Part shown: positions 37,259 to 49,454 of the stretch, in pieces
How positions within the stretch are numbered: position 1 is the first letter of the stretch
Layout of the letters: each line of letters opens with the position of its first letter
NCBI GenBank assembly: GCA_027574665.1
Contig: CM050656.1
Location: forward strand, 5,393,001-5,457,000
Direction of reading: 5' to 3'
DNA length: 64,000 nt
Source: Rhynochetos jubatus
Taxonomy: Eukaryota; Chordata; Aves; Eurypygiformes; Rhynochetidae
Notes under the pieces: model-generated
Told to the model about the DNA's origin: nothing
The model's input: the letters and a program-made list of their open reading frames with translations, nothing else
The model's database searches: none
Position numbers and translations under genes: made by a program

Positions 37259-37344
37259 TGTGCATACATATCTCTGCATGTACATATATGCGCGTACACA
37301 TACATATATGTTTGTATATGTACGTACATCCATATTTACATATG
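37259..37344. repeat. Degenerate alternating purine-pyrimidine (TA/CA) tract
   Basis: About 85 bp of interrupted TACATATATG-like units with an internal GCGCGTACAC. The strand alternates purine and pyrimidine over long runs, the pattern that favours Z-DNA under supercoiling. It is a decayed microsatellite. It lies about 1 kb beyond the 3' side of the minus-strand RTE fossil, and RTE elements often end in simple repeats, but the distance makes a direct link doubtful. Confidence 0.75.
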
Positions 37345-38329
37345 ATTTTTTTTGCCATGCAAGGACACTAGGAAGACTGACCTACAATCACAGAACATCA
37401 AGGAATTTAAATCAAAGTATTTCTGGAGTCGGGAAATGTCTACATATCGGCTCCCAAAAGACGTAATCACACATGTTCTCAGAACACCAAGTCATCCCTT
37501 ACTGTTGACTTGACTGCATGTCAGTGTCGAATAAAAGGTTATAAGAAATTAAAAACATAAAGGGGTCATTTCTACTAAACTTGGTCATCATCTAGAGTTT
37601 GATCCTGGCAGAGAATCATTAAAATCCCTGGTCCTCAGAACCAGCCGAATGACAGAGCCTCATCCACAAGTCTTTCCATGAGTTTCAGAGAACTTTGGCT
37701 CCTACCCCAGAACAGCTATTTTCAGGCTAGATGAGGACATAAGTGCTCCTACAAGTGAACAGTGTAAAGAGTAAGTCCAAGTCATAAAAATATAGTGCTA
37801 ACAGTTGAGAAGGTTAGAATGTAAAAGTAAGTGAAGAAACAGATTAAGGCCAAATAGTCCCACCAGAATTATCCAAGTCTCTGCAGCTCCTTATCTACAG
37901 CAGGGACACTTTTTATCTAAGAATTCACATGAAAACCAAAACTGTAGCCATCAGAACCCTCCTGATAATCACTGTCCAGACTTCCAGCCAAACCGCTTTC
38001 TCTCAAGGTTGTTAGTCCAACAGCTCTAACTTTTTTAAATCCTCCCAAGCATATTGGCCCTGGTTTTCAACTCTCCGTTGATGCACAATTGGGTCAGATA
38101 TGCCCTCCAACCTACTCCATGCAAAATCCTCAGTGCACTTTTCCTGCATCGTATCTGCTGTTACAGAAACATGGTTATGATATCCAGCTTCTAATGCAGT
38201 GCTAGTTACTTATTTACTAGCTCTACAGACCCAAAAAGTCCCTGGCTTGTTTCATAATTCGCTAAGACTGTCAAGGGCATTTTTTCTCCATTGCTACTAA
38301 CTCCCACTAAGGGCCCTTGGTCATGCTCG
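37345..38329. other. Unassigned sequence 3' of the RTE fossil
   Basis: About 1 kb lying beyond the last recognisable codons of the minus-strand RTE-like reading frame. It could hold a degraded C-terminus and 3' UTR of that element, but I found no diagnostic motif and no clear terminal repeat. No independent gene is seen. Confidence 0.4.
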
Positions 38330-39720
38330 GTAATAGCTGCCTCTTTGATCAGCACCCAGGCCAAATACCAGGAGAACAGCCTTCCAAGAAACGTTCTGCT
38401 GTTCTGCCTTCCATCATCCTAAACGTAGGCTGGGCCAACAAAATGGCTAGGGATTTCATTACCTTTACTCTATTAGGTTCTTTATAGACTTTAAGCTCAT
38501 CTTTATTAAATCTTCTCCACACATTTTCCTTTACATTCTCCAAAAATCTATCTCAGGGCTTTGTTCAAGTTGTTTAGTGGTCATGCTTCCATCTAAGAAG
38601 AAGTCCAACAACTTGGATCTCTGCAGCTTGGTCTCTCACTATTATGGACCTAAGAGTTACCTGCGGAAAAAGTAACGTCATTCTCGCCTTTAACAAGACT
38701 TAGTTTCCTCTGAGGTGTTCAAACCATTTAACGCCAACATAATCTAGTGTATTTATTGATTCCTAGAAAAGCTTTCCCAAGATGATCTTAAGCTAACAAC
38801 TGGGGTTTATTTTCTTCAAATTTAAACACTGTTTGGAGTTTGTGTTTTTATTTGCAGTACCTTCTGGTCTCCAACTCTCTTTTGAGCTGTATTTCTTCTC
38901 TCTCATCATAGTTAACTCACTGGCATGGTCAAAAAGGAAATGTAAACCATTTAAATTCACACCATTCTGAGAATTTCACAATGAGTGTATTAATCCCTAC
39001 ACAGTCCCATTAAAAGTACAAGGAATGATACTTAAGCATCTCTCCAGCTTAATCCTTCACTGAGGTCAAAGCAGAATGTGTCACCTTTGCCATTTCAACC
39101 AGTTCACATTTTCACCTTTCTAATACTTTTTTCAAGCTCTCTACATCCTTTTTCTCTTGAAAGTTTATTTGTGAGAAACACACAAGCTTTCTTAAATCTC
39201 CCTAAAAGCTACAGAGCAAACATACATACGTATGCAGAGATATATCTCCTGATCACATTCCTTCCTGCTCTTGGGCACCTAACAGATCAAGTCTCTCATC
39301 TCTGTGAAAAACATTCTGTCTTCTAAAGCAGATTGGACACCATAGGCTGTACGGGGAAGGGAAAATGCTTCAACATTTCTTCCATTCTGGTCTCTCCCTT
39401 CTTTACAATTGGGCATATTCACTTGGAATTTATTCAAGCTTCCAAACCAAATCAGTTTCTAAAGTCTTTGAGTTCGTGTAGGCCCTCCTGGTTCCAATAA
39501 TGCAGCAGGAACACTATCGGCCCCTGGTGCTTCATTGGTCCTGAGAATTGTAATTGTCTCTCAAAGCTCCTCAAAATGTGGTATTTCTACAAAACAGCTG
39601 AGCTGTCTGGATTATAGCCAGTATCTCTTTTTTCCACCTCACTATTAAAGACATCACAGTATTTTCTCTATCTTTTTATAGTTACACTGTAGTTTCCACC
39701 TTTGTCCTTAATCATGCTTA
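38330..39720 (-). mobile_element. Degraded RTE-clade LINE (reverse transcriptase region)
   Basis: Piecewise minus-strand translation gives motifs in the order and spacing of an RTE-type polyprotein: MIKDKGGN (39715) with RKYCDVFNSE (39667, after an in-frame TAG), APGADSVPAALL (39530), ICPIVKKGETRMEE (39418), ELVEMAKVT (39105), LVKGENDVT (38697), TTKQLEQ (38581), ALR-stop-IFG (38559), VKENVWRR (38534), YKEPNRVKVMKS (38486) and GRTAERFLEG (38408). In the family these mark the linker before the RT, the RT N-terminal motif, the PI-KKGD motif, the region between RT blocks, the thumb, and the C-terminal region that normally reads RRLRWAGH then RM. Intervals of about 62, 37, 104, 136, 39 and 17 codons suit the family. 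Reading changes frame at least four times with many stops, so it is a dead, old copy. The YADD box is not intact; the best candidate is FDHASEL near 38930. It may be AviRTE-related or an older RTE lineage. Confidence 0.75.
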
Positions 39721-40100
39721 CTCACTGCTCCACACATGGATATTCTTGTGAAATGCATTCACTTTATTAATACCTTTCTTCTCTTCTGTCATCTCTACCA
39801 TGTTTTATTATCTGGTGTGTCATTTAACTCATTCTTCATCTTTATTGTAATTCTCAGCATAAGGTGGCTTCTCATTCTGAAGACAAAAATTGTCTCTGCA
39901 ATAGCCCTCTCAGCTTCAATACACAAAGGTTCAGCTGCAAGTTTCCTCTCTATGTTTCTAAAAAATCTCTCATTCACTAGCAACAGGTTTCTAAAACCTC
40001 TAATCTACTCTCAGCTATTATCCACATCGAACACGGTTTTAATTCCATCGTGTGCCTCTAATGTAAGTTCACATAAATCACTATGATCAAACAAACTGTA
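39721..40100 (-). mobile_element. Possible 5' extension of the RTE fossil
   Basis: Upstream in element orientation, the minus strand has a frame of 62 codons (39983-39795) rich in charged residues, in the position where RTE proteins carry the poorly conserved linker between endonuclease and reverse transcriptase. No catalytic endonuclease motif (such as the GDFN box) was found here or up to about 41 kb. The extension is inferred from position only, and the element may simply be truncated near 39.7 kb. Confidence 0.25.
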
Positions 40101-41598
40101 TGTTACCCTTCTATTCTGGAAAAAAAGAGAGATTCACCGATAGCTTCAAAACCAAGAACCGTCACTCATTACAAAGATTTTACCCATTTCATGCCTTCTA
40201 GTCTTTACAACTCAGTATGTTTCTGGAGAGAATTATGCACTGTGGGTTTTTGCAATGGCAGGCTAATACAGAGGTCCAGTCCTCTGACTTAATATTCCTT
40301 TCCTGTATTAAAAACATAAATTGGAGATACTCGTTTCTCAAACAATCAAGGCTACATATGAGACTTACTCGTTTCATATAATTTGGAGGCTTTCTGGCCA
40401 TATCAACTCAGCAGTTGCACGCTTCCAAACTCCAGTCCTCTCTCTGAAGGTCCTCTATCCATAGAACCACCTGTTTGGAGGTTGGTTTGTTTGAGGGGTT
40501 TCTCAGTATTTAACTGAGCTTTGTTTGTCATTTATCCTTCAAAATATCTGACTTAAAAAACGCTCCTGGCCCCATGTCTACTGCCAACATTGCTCTCGCA
40601 GTCATAGGCACACCTTTCACAACATCAGGGAAGGTGCCCCACAGACGCCTGGGGGTGAGGTCTGTGACGCATCTTTAGGGATTTTGATGCTGAGTGTTTA
40701 TGAAAGGCAACTTCAATACAGTCTGAAATGCAACATGTTTGCTCCAAGATTCACAAAACTTTCGAATACGAAAAAATATTGCAGTGTGAAGCAAGTAAGT
40801 GACAAGCTTGAGCCAAAGATTTCACATTACTCTCTGTCGATGTCAGAAATAGAGCAGGATTCCTTTATTCTCCCTAAGTGAAAAGGCACAGCTCTGTGTC
40901 AGTGTCCTAGAAGGAAGTGGGGGGTGTTTCAGACCACTTTACACATGACTCCGGGTTCAGAAACAACACCACAATGAACAGCTAGTGCATGTCTATACCA
41001 TTGTGCTCCGCTGAATGGAAGCAGACCAGTTCATTTTAGTATCATAATAGATCCTTTAGTGCTCATTGCTGAAGTAGTTGTTTCTGTTTCAAAGGACAGA
41101 CTCCTACAGTTCCAGAGAATTTCTATCCTAGTAGTGAGACATTCATTTTCAGCCTGTTCATTTTCTTAATATGATCATGTTTTGACCCAAGAAGGACAGA
41201 TAAATCCTACCGTTTATTTCCTTTTCTTTAAAGGACGATTATTGTTTTGCTGTCCTGGTGCTTCAAACGAGACAGCTTCTGTGAATCTTGTTTGGAAAGA
41301 GACACCACATGCTTACACATTTAGGGAGTCCAAGCTGTCCCTGATACTTAATATTCTTCATTAAAACCAGATGAACACTAATAGAAGGGATTAATGTCTT
41401 TGTTCCCTAATAATCAGATCAATATCTATGTGCAGCTGAGATGATTTAAGTGGAAAAAAGGTGCTATCTTTCTAAGACATTAGAAATGCGTTTGGCACTA
41501 AACTCACCTCAGCAGAGGGACTCACAGACTAGTTTGAATCACTTCTGTTTATAGGCGGTGGCACCTCCCAGACTATGAGGTTTGAGAAGGTGAGAGGA

Positions 41599-41643
41599 TG
41601 CAAGAGGAAAGTGCATTTCCTTCCTGCAAGAGGAAAGTGCATT
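41599..41643. repeat. Tandem duplication, 19-bp core, period 26
   Basis: The 19-mer TGCAAGAGGAAAGTGCATT occurs exactly at 41599-41617 and 41625-41643. Exact identity over 19 bp suggests a recent duplication. Because the period is not a multiple of three it shifts any frame that crosses it. Confidence 0.9.
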
Positions 41644-41815
41644 CGAAAACTCCAAAACACTTTAAATCTAAGGTTCTCTGAGTTTGTTTCGTTGTGGAAA
41701 AGCTCAAGAAGGGCTTTTAATGATGTGTTTTACCTAAAAAAGACTCAGAAAGGCCCCTTGAATACTCCTTCTCATCCAGATGTCGATACAGAATTATTGT
41801 CTAACCTGTTTGTAT

Positions 41816-41828
41816 AAAAAAAAAAAAA
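41816..41828 (+). repeat. A13 mononucleotide run
   Basis: Thirteen A residues with no upstream polyadenylation signal close by; a simple repeat. Confidence 0.8.
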
Positions 41829-43789
41829 TAGAAGCGGCAGTGGGCGCGATTCTTCTCTCTCTTGCAAAACTGCAGCATGGGCTACCACCAAAGCCAGTGG
41901 CTCATTCGCAGTGATCTCATCGACATGCACTCTGCTGACACTTTCCCTGCCAAGAGCAATTCTCTGCAAAGGGACTTCCTGGGCAGATAAGGGTAAAGAA
42001 GCCTACTGCATCCCATGTTGTTATTCCAAAACCTAACTGATGAAACTTGTGGATATTGAGCAACTCCTGGAGACCCGCTCAGTGCATGAGGCAGCTGGAG
42101 AGAGATGGCACCTCCAGCTTTTGTACCACGCAGGAGCAACACACTTGGATTTTCTCCCTTCTCAGGGTTTTTTTCCCTGACAAATCCATTTCTTTGGAAC
42201 CTGAAGCGAGCTTCTACAAACAGGCTTGAGCAAGAAAGGTCATGATGAAATAATTATGAAGTTTACGGTGTTGGTACAATCTTCCCTATATATTTTTAAG
42301 AGCACCCAAGCAAGATTGTATAAAGAAAAATTGACTTATAAAAGTGTCATTCGACTGCTCTGCATTCACAGTTGTGATCAGTGTTAAGTCCTCAACAAAG
42401 ACAGAGCTCAAATACCGTGGATACTTGGTGCCCACAGCCAGCAGTTTTCTGTCATAATTGCTTTAGGCAGGAACAAAAGGAAGGCTCTGAGAAAAGTTGC
42501 AGTAATTTCTTGCAAATAGGAGTATTTTTGTTCTAGAAAGCTCCTAAACATCTTTTTTCATAAAGAATTGTAGGGTCTATTAAAAGTTTAACAGGACTTC
42601 AGATAGCAATTACAAATGCCCATAAAGTTTCACTATCTGCCTAGATTTGAGGGATTCTGGGACACTTCCTGCTCCTTTTAAGGCTTCACCAAGCTTGCTA
42701 AGGATGGCTCTGTCCTTCCCCAAACCCCCTTTCTGTTAAGCAAGCCAGTCTCTATTTGCTTCTGCAAGCATCATTTTCCCATTAGAAATGATGTTTTTAT
42801 TACTCTCCTATCATGCTGAGCAGTGGGGGATATTACTTCTCCAACAGCTGGAGTGCAAGGCCTCTTACCCTGTGGGGATTTGGCAGTTACCAGTTGCAAA
42901 CTAAGCAGAGCAGTAAGCAAGCGCTGCAAAGAGGATGTCTTTACTGTCGGCTAATAGCACACAGATCACTCCATTCCTGCAGAACTAAAACCAGGCCACT
43001 ATTTTGCTTTTTAAGAGACAATAGGTCTCTTTCTCCCCTCCTCCAAAACAGGCTAGGCACAATAGCTCCAAAATGAAAACCTTTTGTGTGCACATATTAT
43101 TTGATTTCAAGCTGCCTAGAGTATAATGATTTTTTCAACCCCTCGCAGCAGCTGCCAGCATTTCTGACAGTATGTACAAGGAGATGGGAGCACTGAGTAT
43201 CTTTGTGTGTGTTATTTGCTATGATTTTATTTTTTTTTTAACTTTCAAAAGACTGTTTAAGAAATTGCTGCCAGCCCTCGTGGTAACCCCACTGCATTTT
43301 CCTTATGGAAGGAAGTTCAGCAAGGAGAGGCACCACTTCATTTCAGAGAACACTATCCCATTCTGTGCTAAAACAGAAACTTGCAAAGCCTAGGGGAAAC
43401 TGGAGATTGAGAAATAAAACACAAAGTCTCTCAGAAACAATAGAAAGACTCTTCTCAGGCTCATACAAGAAACATCATTATTCAGAAAAGAATAAGCCTC
43501 ATACAGCCTATTTTTCTTCCTCTCATCCTTTTCCCCCACCTCAGTCCTTTTATAAGAGAGAAGCTCCTGGAACTCACCTTTTACACATTCACTGGGTGTA
43601 GTCAGACGAGCGTAAGCAACCGCTCATGCAGCCCCAGGTATCTGGTTATATACATGGCTCTGCAGGGCTTCATTTTATCTTTTTGAGAGGGGTGGAGGGG
43701 AGAACTCTTTTGGTGTCTTGGGTAAGTACTAGCTAAGAAGGAAATTAAATATAGGGATTTTACTTTGCTGTTGTTTATTTTTCCTTCGG

Positions 43790-43801
43790 TTTTTTTTTTT
43801 T
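43790..43801 (+). repeat. T12 mononucleotide run
   Basis: Twelve T residues followed by AG. Together with the flanking pyrimidines it resembles an acceptor site, but no exon with a donor was found after it. Confidence 0.8.
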
Positions 43802-46800
43802 AGTTGTACAACCTCTTTATAGAGACTTTTCAACTAACAGAAGCTTTGCTGTAGATTGTCCTGGTAAGAGTGTCCTGGGCAATACCTGACGACTCCATTC
43901 AATAGGCCACCATGTCAACCAGGCCCTGTACTTGCGAGAATGATGACTACGCCGGAGGTTTAATGAGCTTTCCCACTCTTCTCACAGGATGAGAGCTGTG
44001 TTGTATTTGGGACACTCGCGGGCTGTGAGCTTGTGAAACAACAATCTTTTCAAAGCTTGCTTAGACCTATACATCTCATTGTACAGCTTTATATTTCCCT
44101 AATGACTTTAGACTTCATGGATAGTTTCTATCTCATAGGAAAGGTTGGAAATCCGGCCCAGGGAGGTACTATAATGGCAGACACCTTTTCTTCCTAGGGA
44201 ACGCTAGTTCTCTGTACCCTGCACCATCACAGGGGTCTGCGTGTTCCTCACTTGGTCCTGTTTTAGCAAACTCCTTGGATGCACAAAAGCACACTGCTTC
44301 TTTCCTCAATAGTTAAAATACCTATAGCAAATCTTAATGTGTTTCTCCAGGCACAGCTAACATGCCGATTGTTGTCTTACCCTAAACATACTCCACTAAC
44401 TTTCTGAAGCTCCAAGATGGCTCTTTGGCCACCTCACAGGCTTGGTTAAAGTAGTCTCTGGCTCCCCTGCAGATGGTGCAACTAAAGCCTAGAAAGTTGG
44501 ATAGCAGTTGGACAGCTGTATTTTTTCGGCACTTAACTTAAGCTTTGCTCTTCCTAAGGCTTATAAACCTGTCACATGAAAGCAAAGTGGAACTGATTCA
44601 TTCTCGGAAAAGGAAGATGATGTTTGCAAAGGGCTTTTGGTTCTAGGTTTGTCCTGCTTGGGGAGGAGGAAGGAGAGAATCCAAACCGCATCTTTCACAG
44701 CAAGAACAGGATCTGAATGTGTTCTGGCTCACAGGACTGCAGCTGACCTCTCCCAGCCTTGATGAGTCCCAGGCTCCGGTGGCTTTTAGCTCAGGCCTAT
44801 CTCTAGCCCTCATTCCCAGCGTTTGCAAGCTGGGGAGCAGAGCTGCCGCTATTCACGGCATGCTGTCACGGTCTAAGCCAGGGGCCTCCTGCCTTGTGAT
44901 TGCTGATTTCAGTTCATTTCTCTGATTTACAGTTTCCTGATTTACAGGTTGTTAAAATACTTGTAAAAAACACTGGTCTGGAAAATGTTCCTAAATAATT
45001 ATGTTGATGACTAAAAATCAGACTGAAAGGGCTTTAATTCATAGCAGCTTATACAATAAGGGAGATTTAGGGAGAGCTTTTATTCTCAACTCATATTTTT
45101 AATGTTTCATTCATGTTCATATCCTGTACTACAGACCCCAAAGTGAGTTTATACGGCTAAACTCTAATTCTACAGTCAGAAACTGGTTCATTCTCTGGAA
45201 AAAGGTTTCTTAGGCAAATAAATTCTTCTATCTGAAGGTTAGTGTTGTGTTTATGTTCTGGAGGGCTTGTGGGGAATTAGAGTCCTTTCCCCTTTGGATG
45301 GGGATTGTGGGAATTGAAAGGTTAGTGTCAAACTTCGAAGCTCCAGTGAGAAACTGAGGCAAAGAGTGTGTCCCGTTTACTCGCTGCAAGTAAAGATCAC
45401 AGTGGGCCTGTGCTCGGGGATTTGTGCGGTACAGCCTGAAACATCCTGGGTCTGCAAATGAGCAAGACAGACACATCCAAGCCTATTCTGATTGTTACCT
45501 TCGGTGCTGAGAGGAGAGAGATCTGTTGTCACTAGCTCAGGCTAATGTTTAGGCCTGCAGTAGTGTCATCACAAGTCTCAAGTTTCTAATTTAAGCAGTC
45601 CCAGCTGTGTCAAATCCTGCCTGCAACAGAACTAGAAGCTGGAATTAACCATTGAACCTCCCAAAACGTATGACTGATTGACTCTACTGTAAGGCCTGGT
45701 TAGGACCATTCGCACATGTCTTCTGCTGGAAAATGTCTCTAGTTAAAACTCTTCAGAAATGCATCTGTTACTTAATGCCAAGGCAACTCAGAATATCCTG
45801 AGTGAGGCCTGGCCAGGATGGAAGATGCGCTTTACCACATCCCAGGGGAATAAGTTTAGTCTATTGTGAGCTGTTTCTGGTTTTGTAATGACTCTCAGCA
45901 GGGAAAAAGCTTGAGAATCCCACTTTTTAAAGAATGAGACACATTCTCTGCTCAGCTCTGTTTGCAAGTCTTATGTTATTTAAAGGTCTCAGCTTGCAGT
46001 AAGAGATCTGTCTACATTCAAACAAGCTTTCTGAAGCACGGTGGAGCAGTTTCTGCATCAGTGTAATGCAGAAGTACAGGAGTTCGCCTGTGAGATGCAG
46101 GCAGCCCTGAAGTACTGACACATCCTCATGCAGCATCACAGGCCAAGGCACAGGTGTTCAAATGCTCCCATCGAATGTGGCAGGCACTGCCCCATGGTGC
46201 CAGAGGCTCATGTGAGAGTTTACTCATTTACAGAGAAACAAAACTTTTGGAGGCCTTGTTAATACAGCATTCCTAGAAGTTTAGATCTTGCTTAGCAGCC
46301 TGATGTATTAACAGAAACATTTAAGTACCAAAAAAAATGCCCTGGGTAGTTAGTGCAGGTGTTTGCTTGGGCTGCCCAGAAACAGGCATGAGGGAGTGTA
46401 GCTGTTTTCAGCTGAATCAAATTGCCTTGATGAGTGAAGTAAGTGGGGCTATAAAAACACTGTCTCCTGGTCCAACTGGATGTTAGATATGCCCACTACT
46501 TGCATTTGTCAGGACAGATCTAAATGAAATGTTCTACTACCTGCCATAGCTTGCTAGGCTCCTCTTCCTAGAACAGTGCATTGTCCTTGCCCTGCTGTCA
46601 GGGAACAACTGCCAGCCAACCTTTGCTTCGTTTGAGATCCTGCTTCTCGTCACACCACCTTGTGCACAAGATGCCAAGGTATTATTGCTAGCTTCCTGAA
46701 GAGCACTGCGATGTGATGATCCTGTAATGTGGCGTTATGAAGGGGATCTGCAGATAAGGTAATCCTGAGCTGTGGCTGTCCCTTCCGAAAGCTGGTTTCA

Positions 46801-47632
46801 GACTGCAAATCCATTATATGGTGTCGGTGCAGTTTATGGGGTCAGTTCTACTACGCACTTATCTGAAAGTGAAAGTGGGGTCTGGGTTAACTGTAAAAGA
46901 CTCCCACAACCTTTAAGTGTGCAGTATGTGCAGAACCACAGGCCAGCCTTCCCTGGGGGGAGAACAGTTGAATGAGCCAATCCCTTACACTAGCTCTAAA
47001 CAGAATTCAGTTTAGACTTCTTATAGTACAAGTGTTCTGGGGAATGCGTACGAGTAACTGAGCAGAGTTGGAAGCAATCAGCTTGGAAAATGGCATACTG
47101 AAGGAATGTCCTTTGGTAGTCTGAGTTGCTGAGGAAAAAAATTAGTATCTACTAGAGGAATTGATGAAGCAAAGAAGAAAGGATGTCGTGATCAAAAGCT
47201 TTCATCAAATATGGCATGTGAAAAAATAGCACGGTGGAAGATGACCTAGCTGAAGGAAGGAAGAAAGTAGGATGTTTTCAGAATTGCCATACCATGGCTA
47301 CAGATGGGAAGAAAGGAAGGGAAGAGCAACAGCTTACTAAGCAACCCATGGTAAAATTGGTAAGTAGATGCATATATGTCTGAGGGATGGATGTGTGACT
47401 TGTAGTGCCAGATTAACTGATGTGTTTGAATCCTCTGAGATCAGCGAGCTCTACCCTCTCCTTTAGCTATTTCTGTGGCTGCAGGCATTTTAATCTGTAG
47501 CTGTATCCTTGGGTGCAAGTGAGGGTGAAAATATGGCATTGGTTGGTTTTAGGCTGGAAGTGTGGGTCTTGGCACTGAAGTACAGAATTCTACCCTGCTC
47601 TCTGCTCCACCAGAACTTTTGCCTCTTATATC

Positions 47633-47652
47633 CCTTAAGGGATCCCTTAAGG
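47633..47652. repeat. Perfect 20-bp palindrome
   Basis: CCTTAAGGGATCCCTTAAGG is identical to its reverse complement. It is built from two copies of the smaller palindrome CCTTAAGG around GATC. A head-to-tail duplication of an ATCCCTTAAGG unit would create it, so it may be a slippage product. It could also form a dyad protein-binding site. Confidence 0.9.
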
Positions 47653-48252
47653 AACTACCAAGCAGGATGCAGCACAGACTGAGGTTGAGAGTTTTTAAAA
47701 GCCATTTCCACTTTGTTATTAACATGTGTGAATATTGGATTTTATTATTTCCTCTTTGATTTTTATGTCTATTGCAGATTATTCAAAAGCAAACTGCAAA
47801 AGTCATTTATTGCCTGGGTTTGTTTTGGTTTTTAAGCCTGTGACACTTTAAAGCATCATGAAGAGTTCCGGATCAGACTCACAACAGGGAGAAGGCTTAG
47901 TGAATTCCAAGGATTTGTCTGCAGGTTTGCACACCACCATAAATGGTGGGGTAGGAGCCTACGTGAGACTGTCAGGTCAGTTATGGTTCTGAGGACTCAG
48001 TGAAATTGTGCTGTAAGTACTGACAGAAGCACCTCAGAAGTCTGCCAGTGTTGTTAAGGCTTCCTGCCCTCTCCACATGACCTTCTGTAACTAGACTGAT
48101 GATCTCCTGACAACAGGCTTTCCTGGTACACTTCCACATCTTCCCAATACTTTGGGTCTTCCTAGAAAACAGATGTTCTTGGAGTACCTGACAATCTCGC
48201 TTTGAACACTGTCAGGAACCAGAAACTGGAGAACACAGAAATAAGAACCATC

Positions 48253-48270
48253 TTTTTTTTTTTTTTTTTT
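48253..48270 (+). repeat. T18 mononucleotide run
   Basis: Eighteen consecutive T residues. Read on the minus strand it is A18; no AATAAA was noticed just upstream on that strand, so it is recorded as a simple repeat. Confidence 0.85.
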
Positions 48271-49454
48271 GATTACACCTGATCATTCTTGAGCCTTGAC
48301 ACTGGGGACTAAGGACCGGGCAAGGGTCCAAACTGGCTCTTCCCCACAAAATCCATACTTGGGTCCCTACATGCACATTAAGGTGAGCATTAAGGCTAGT
48401 GTTTCAGTTTTAAATCTCCATTCCCTTGTGTAGGTTCTGAGCCAAACATTTGCTAGGGGAAAGACACGCACATCAGATGAGTAGCCTTCCTCCAGGGTAC
48501 CTGTTTCCGCTAAATGTGTGATGAAACTGCAGTTTATACTGAGTGATCCTAGATGTTTTGTCCAAGAGACCACCAAATTAAGCAGCAATGGGGCCCTACC
48601 TTGACCAAGGATATCTTTTTTTTGTTTAGCACTCCTCTCAAAATATTGCCAAAGTGCAGGCAGCACCATGACCTGAAATGATTGCCCGTGCCACCTGCAT
48701 TTCAGACAGCCCTCTCTTCAGGTCACAGACTAAGTCTAGTCAAGTCTTCTGGAGAAGCTGCTTCAAAGGATGTCTGAAATGGGAGAGGGATATGGAAGGC
48801 GGCTCCGTAAAATTCTGTACCGACATGACGCTCTACAAGCTCTAAAATCTAGGCTGTATCCATAGATATGTAAACATATATCTTTTACTTTCCTGTCATG
48901 CCTCCCTTCCCTAAACAAACCTTTTTAGCTTTTCCACCCAGAGACAACTGCATTTGACTTTTTACATGACGCTTGACAACGTAAAAGGCATCTTTTGTGT
49001 GGTAAAGCTTTTCCAGTATAGTGGGCTGCTAAGCAAGCTTTTAATGGCTTCAAGGATCATCTTATCAATGAGAAAAACCCCACTGTTCAGTACAGAAATC
49101 ATCGTAATTTAAGAAAATCGTGATACAAGTAACTGGGGAAACTCTCATTCAGTTGAGCAGCCGGCACGTGATAAGGCTAGTACGCATTTCTAAATAGGCT
49201 CTTGTCAGCTGTACGCGTACTGGATATAACCGTGATGCTTCTGGACCTCTGGACTCCCCGAACGAAATGTGAAGCCACAGGTACTCTTATATCTTGGCCA
49301 CTGACCAGTTTCATAGGAACTGAACACACCACCCAAACAAGGGCTCCTAGGCAGGCTGTCAGTAGTAGAGATTGAACTGGGGGCCTCTGAAGGGAAAGTT
49401 GTGAGCTCTCTTGTGCTGAGGTTAGAGGTGAACAGCCAAGGCTATAGGAAAGTT

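Larger units (their letters stand above)
40101..49454. other. Single-copy stretch, no gene seen
   Basis: About 9.4 kb without an identifiable gene. It holds the small repeats listed separately (41.6, 41.8, 43.8, 47.6 and 48.25 kb). The plus-strand frame at 40684-40881 looks protein-like in composition but matches nothing recognisable. GGAA-rich purine clusters occur at about 47.25 and 47.31 kb. Confidence 0.6.

Noticed and set aside
40684-40881. 65-codon plus-strand frame with protein-like composition
   Set aside because: I considered a transposase or an extension of the RTE element, but it is on the opposite strand to the fossil and matches no motif.
40100-41400. Endonuclease half of the RTE element
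   Set aside because: Scanning the minus strand showed no GDFN-type or other endonuclease motif, so the element was not extended here.
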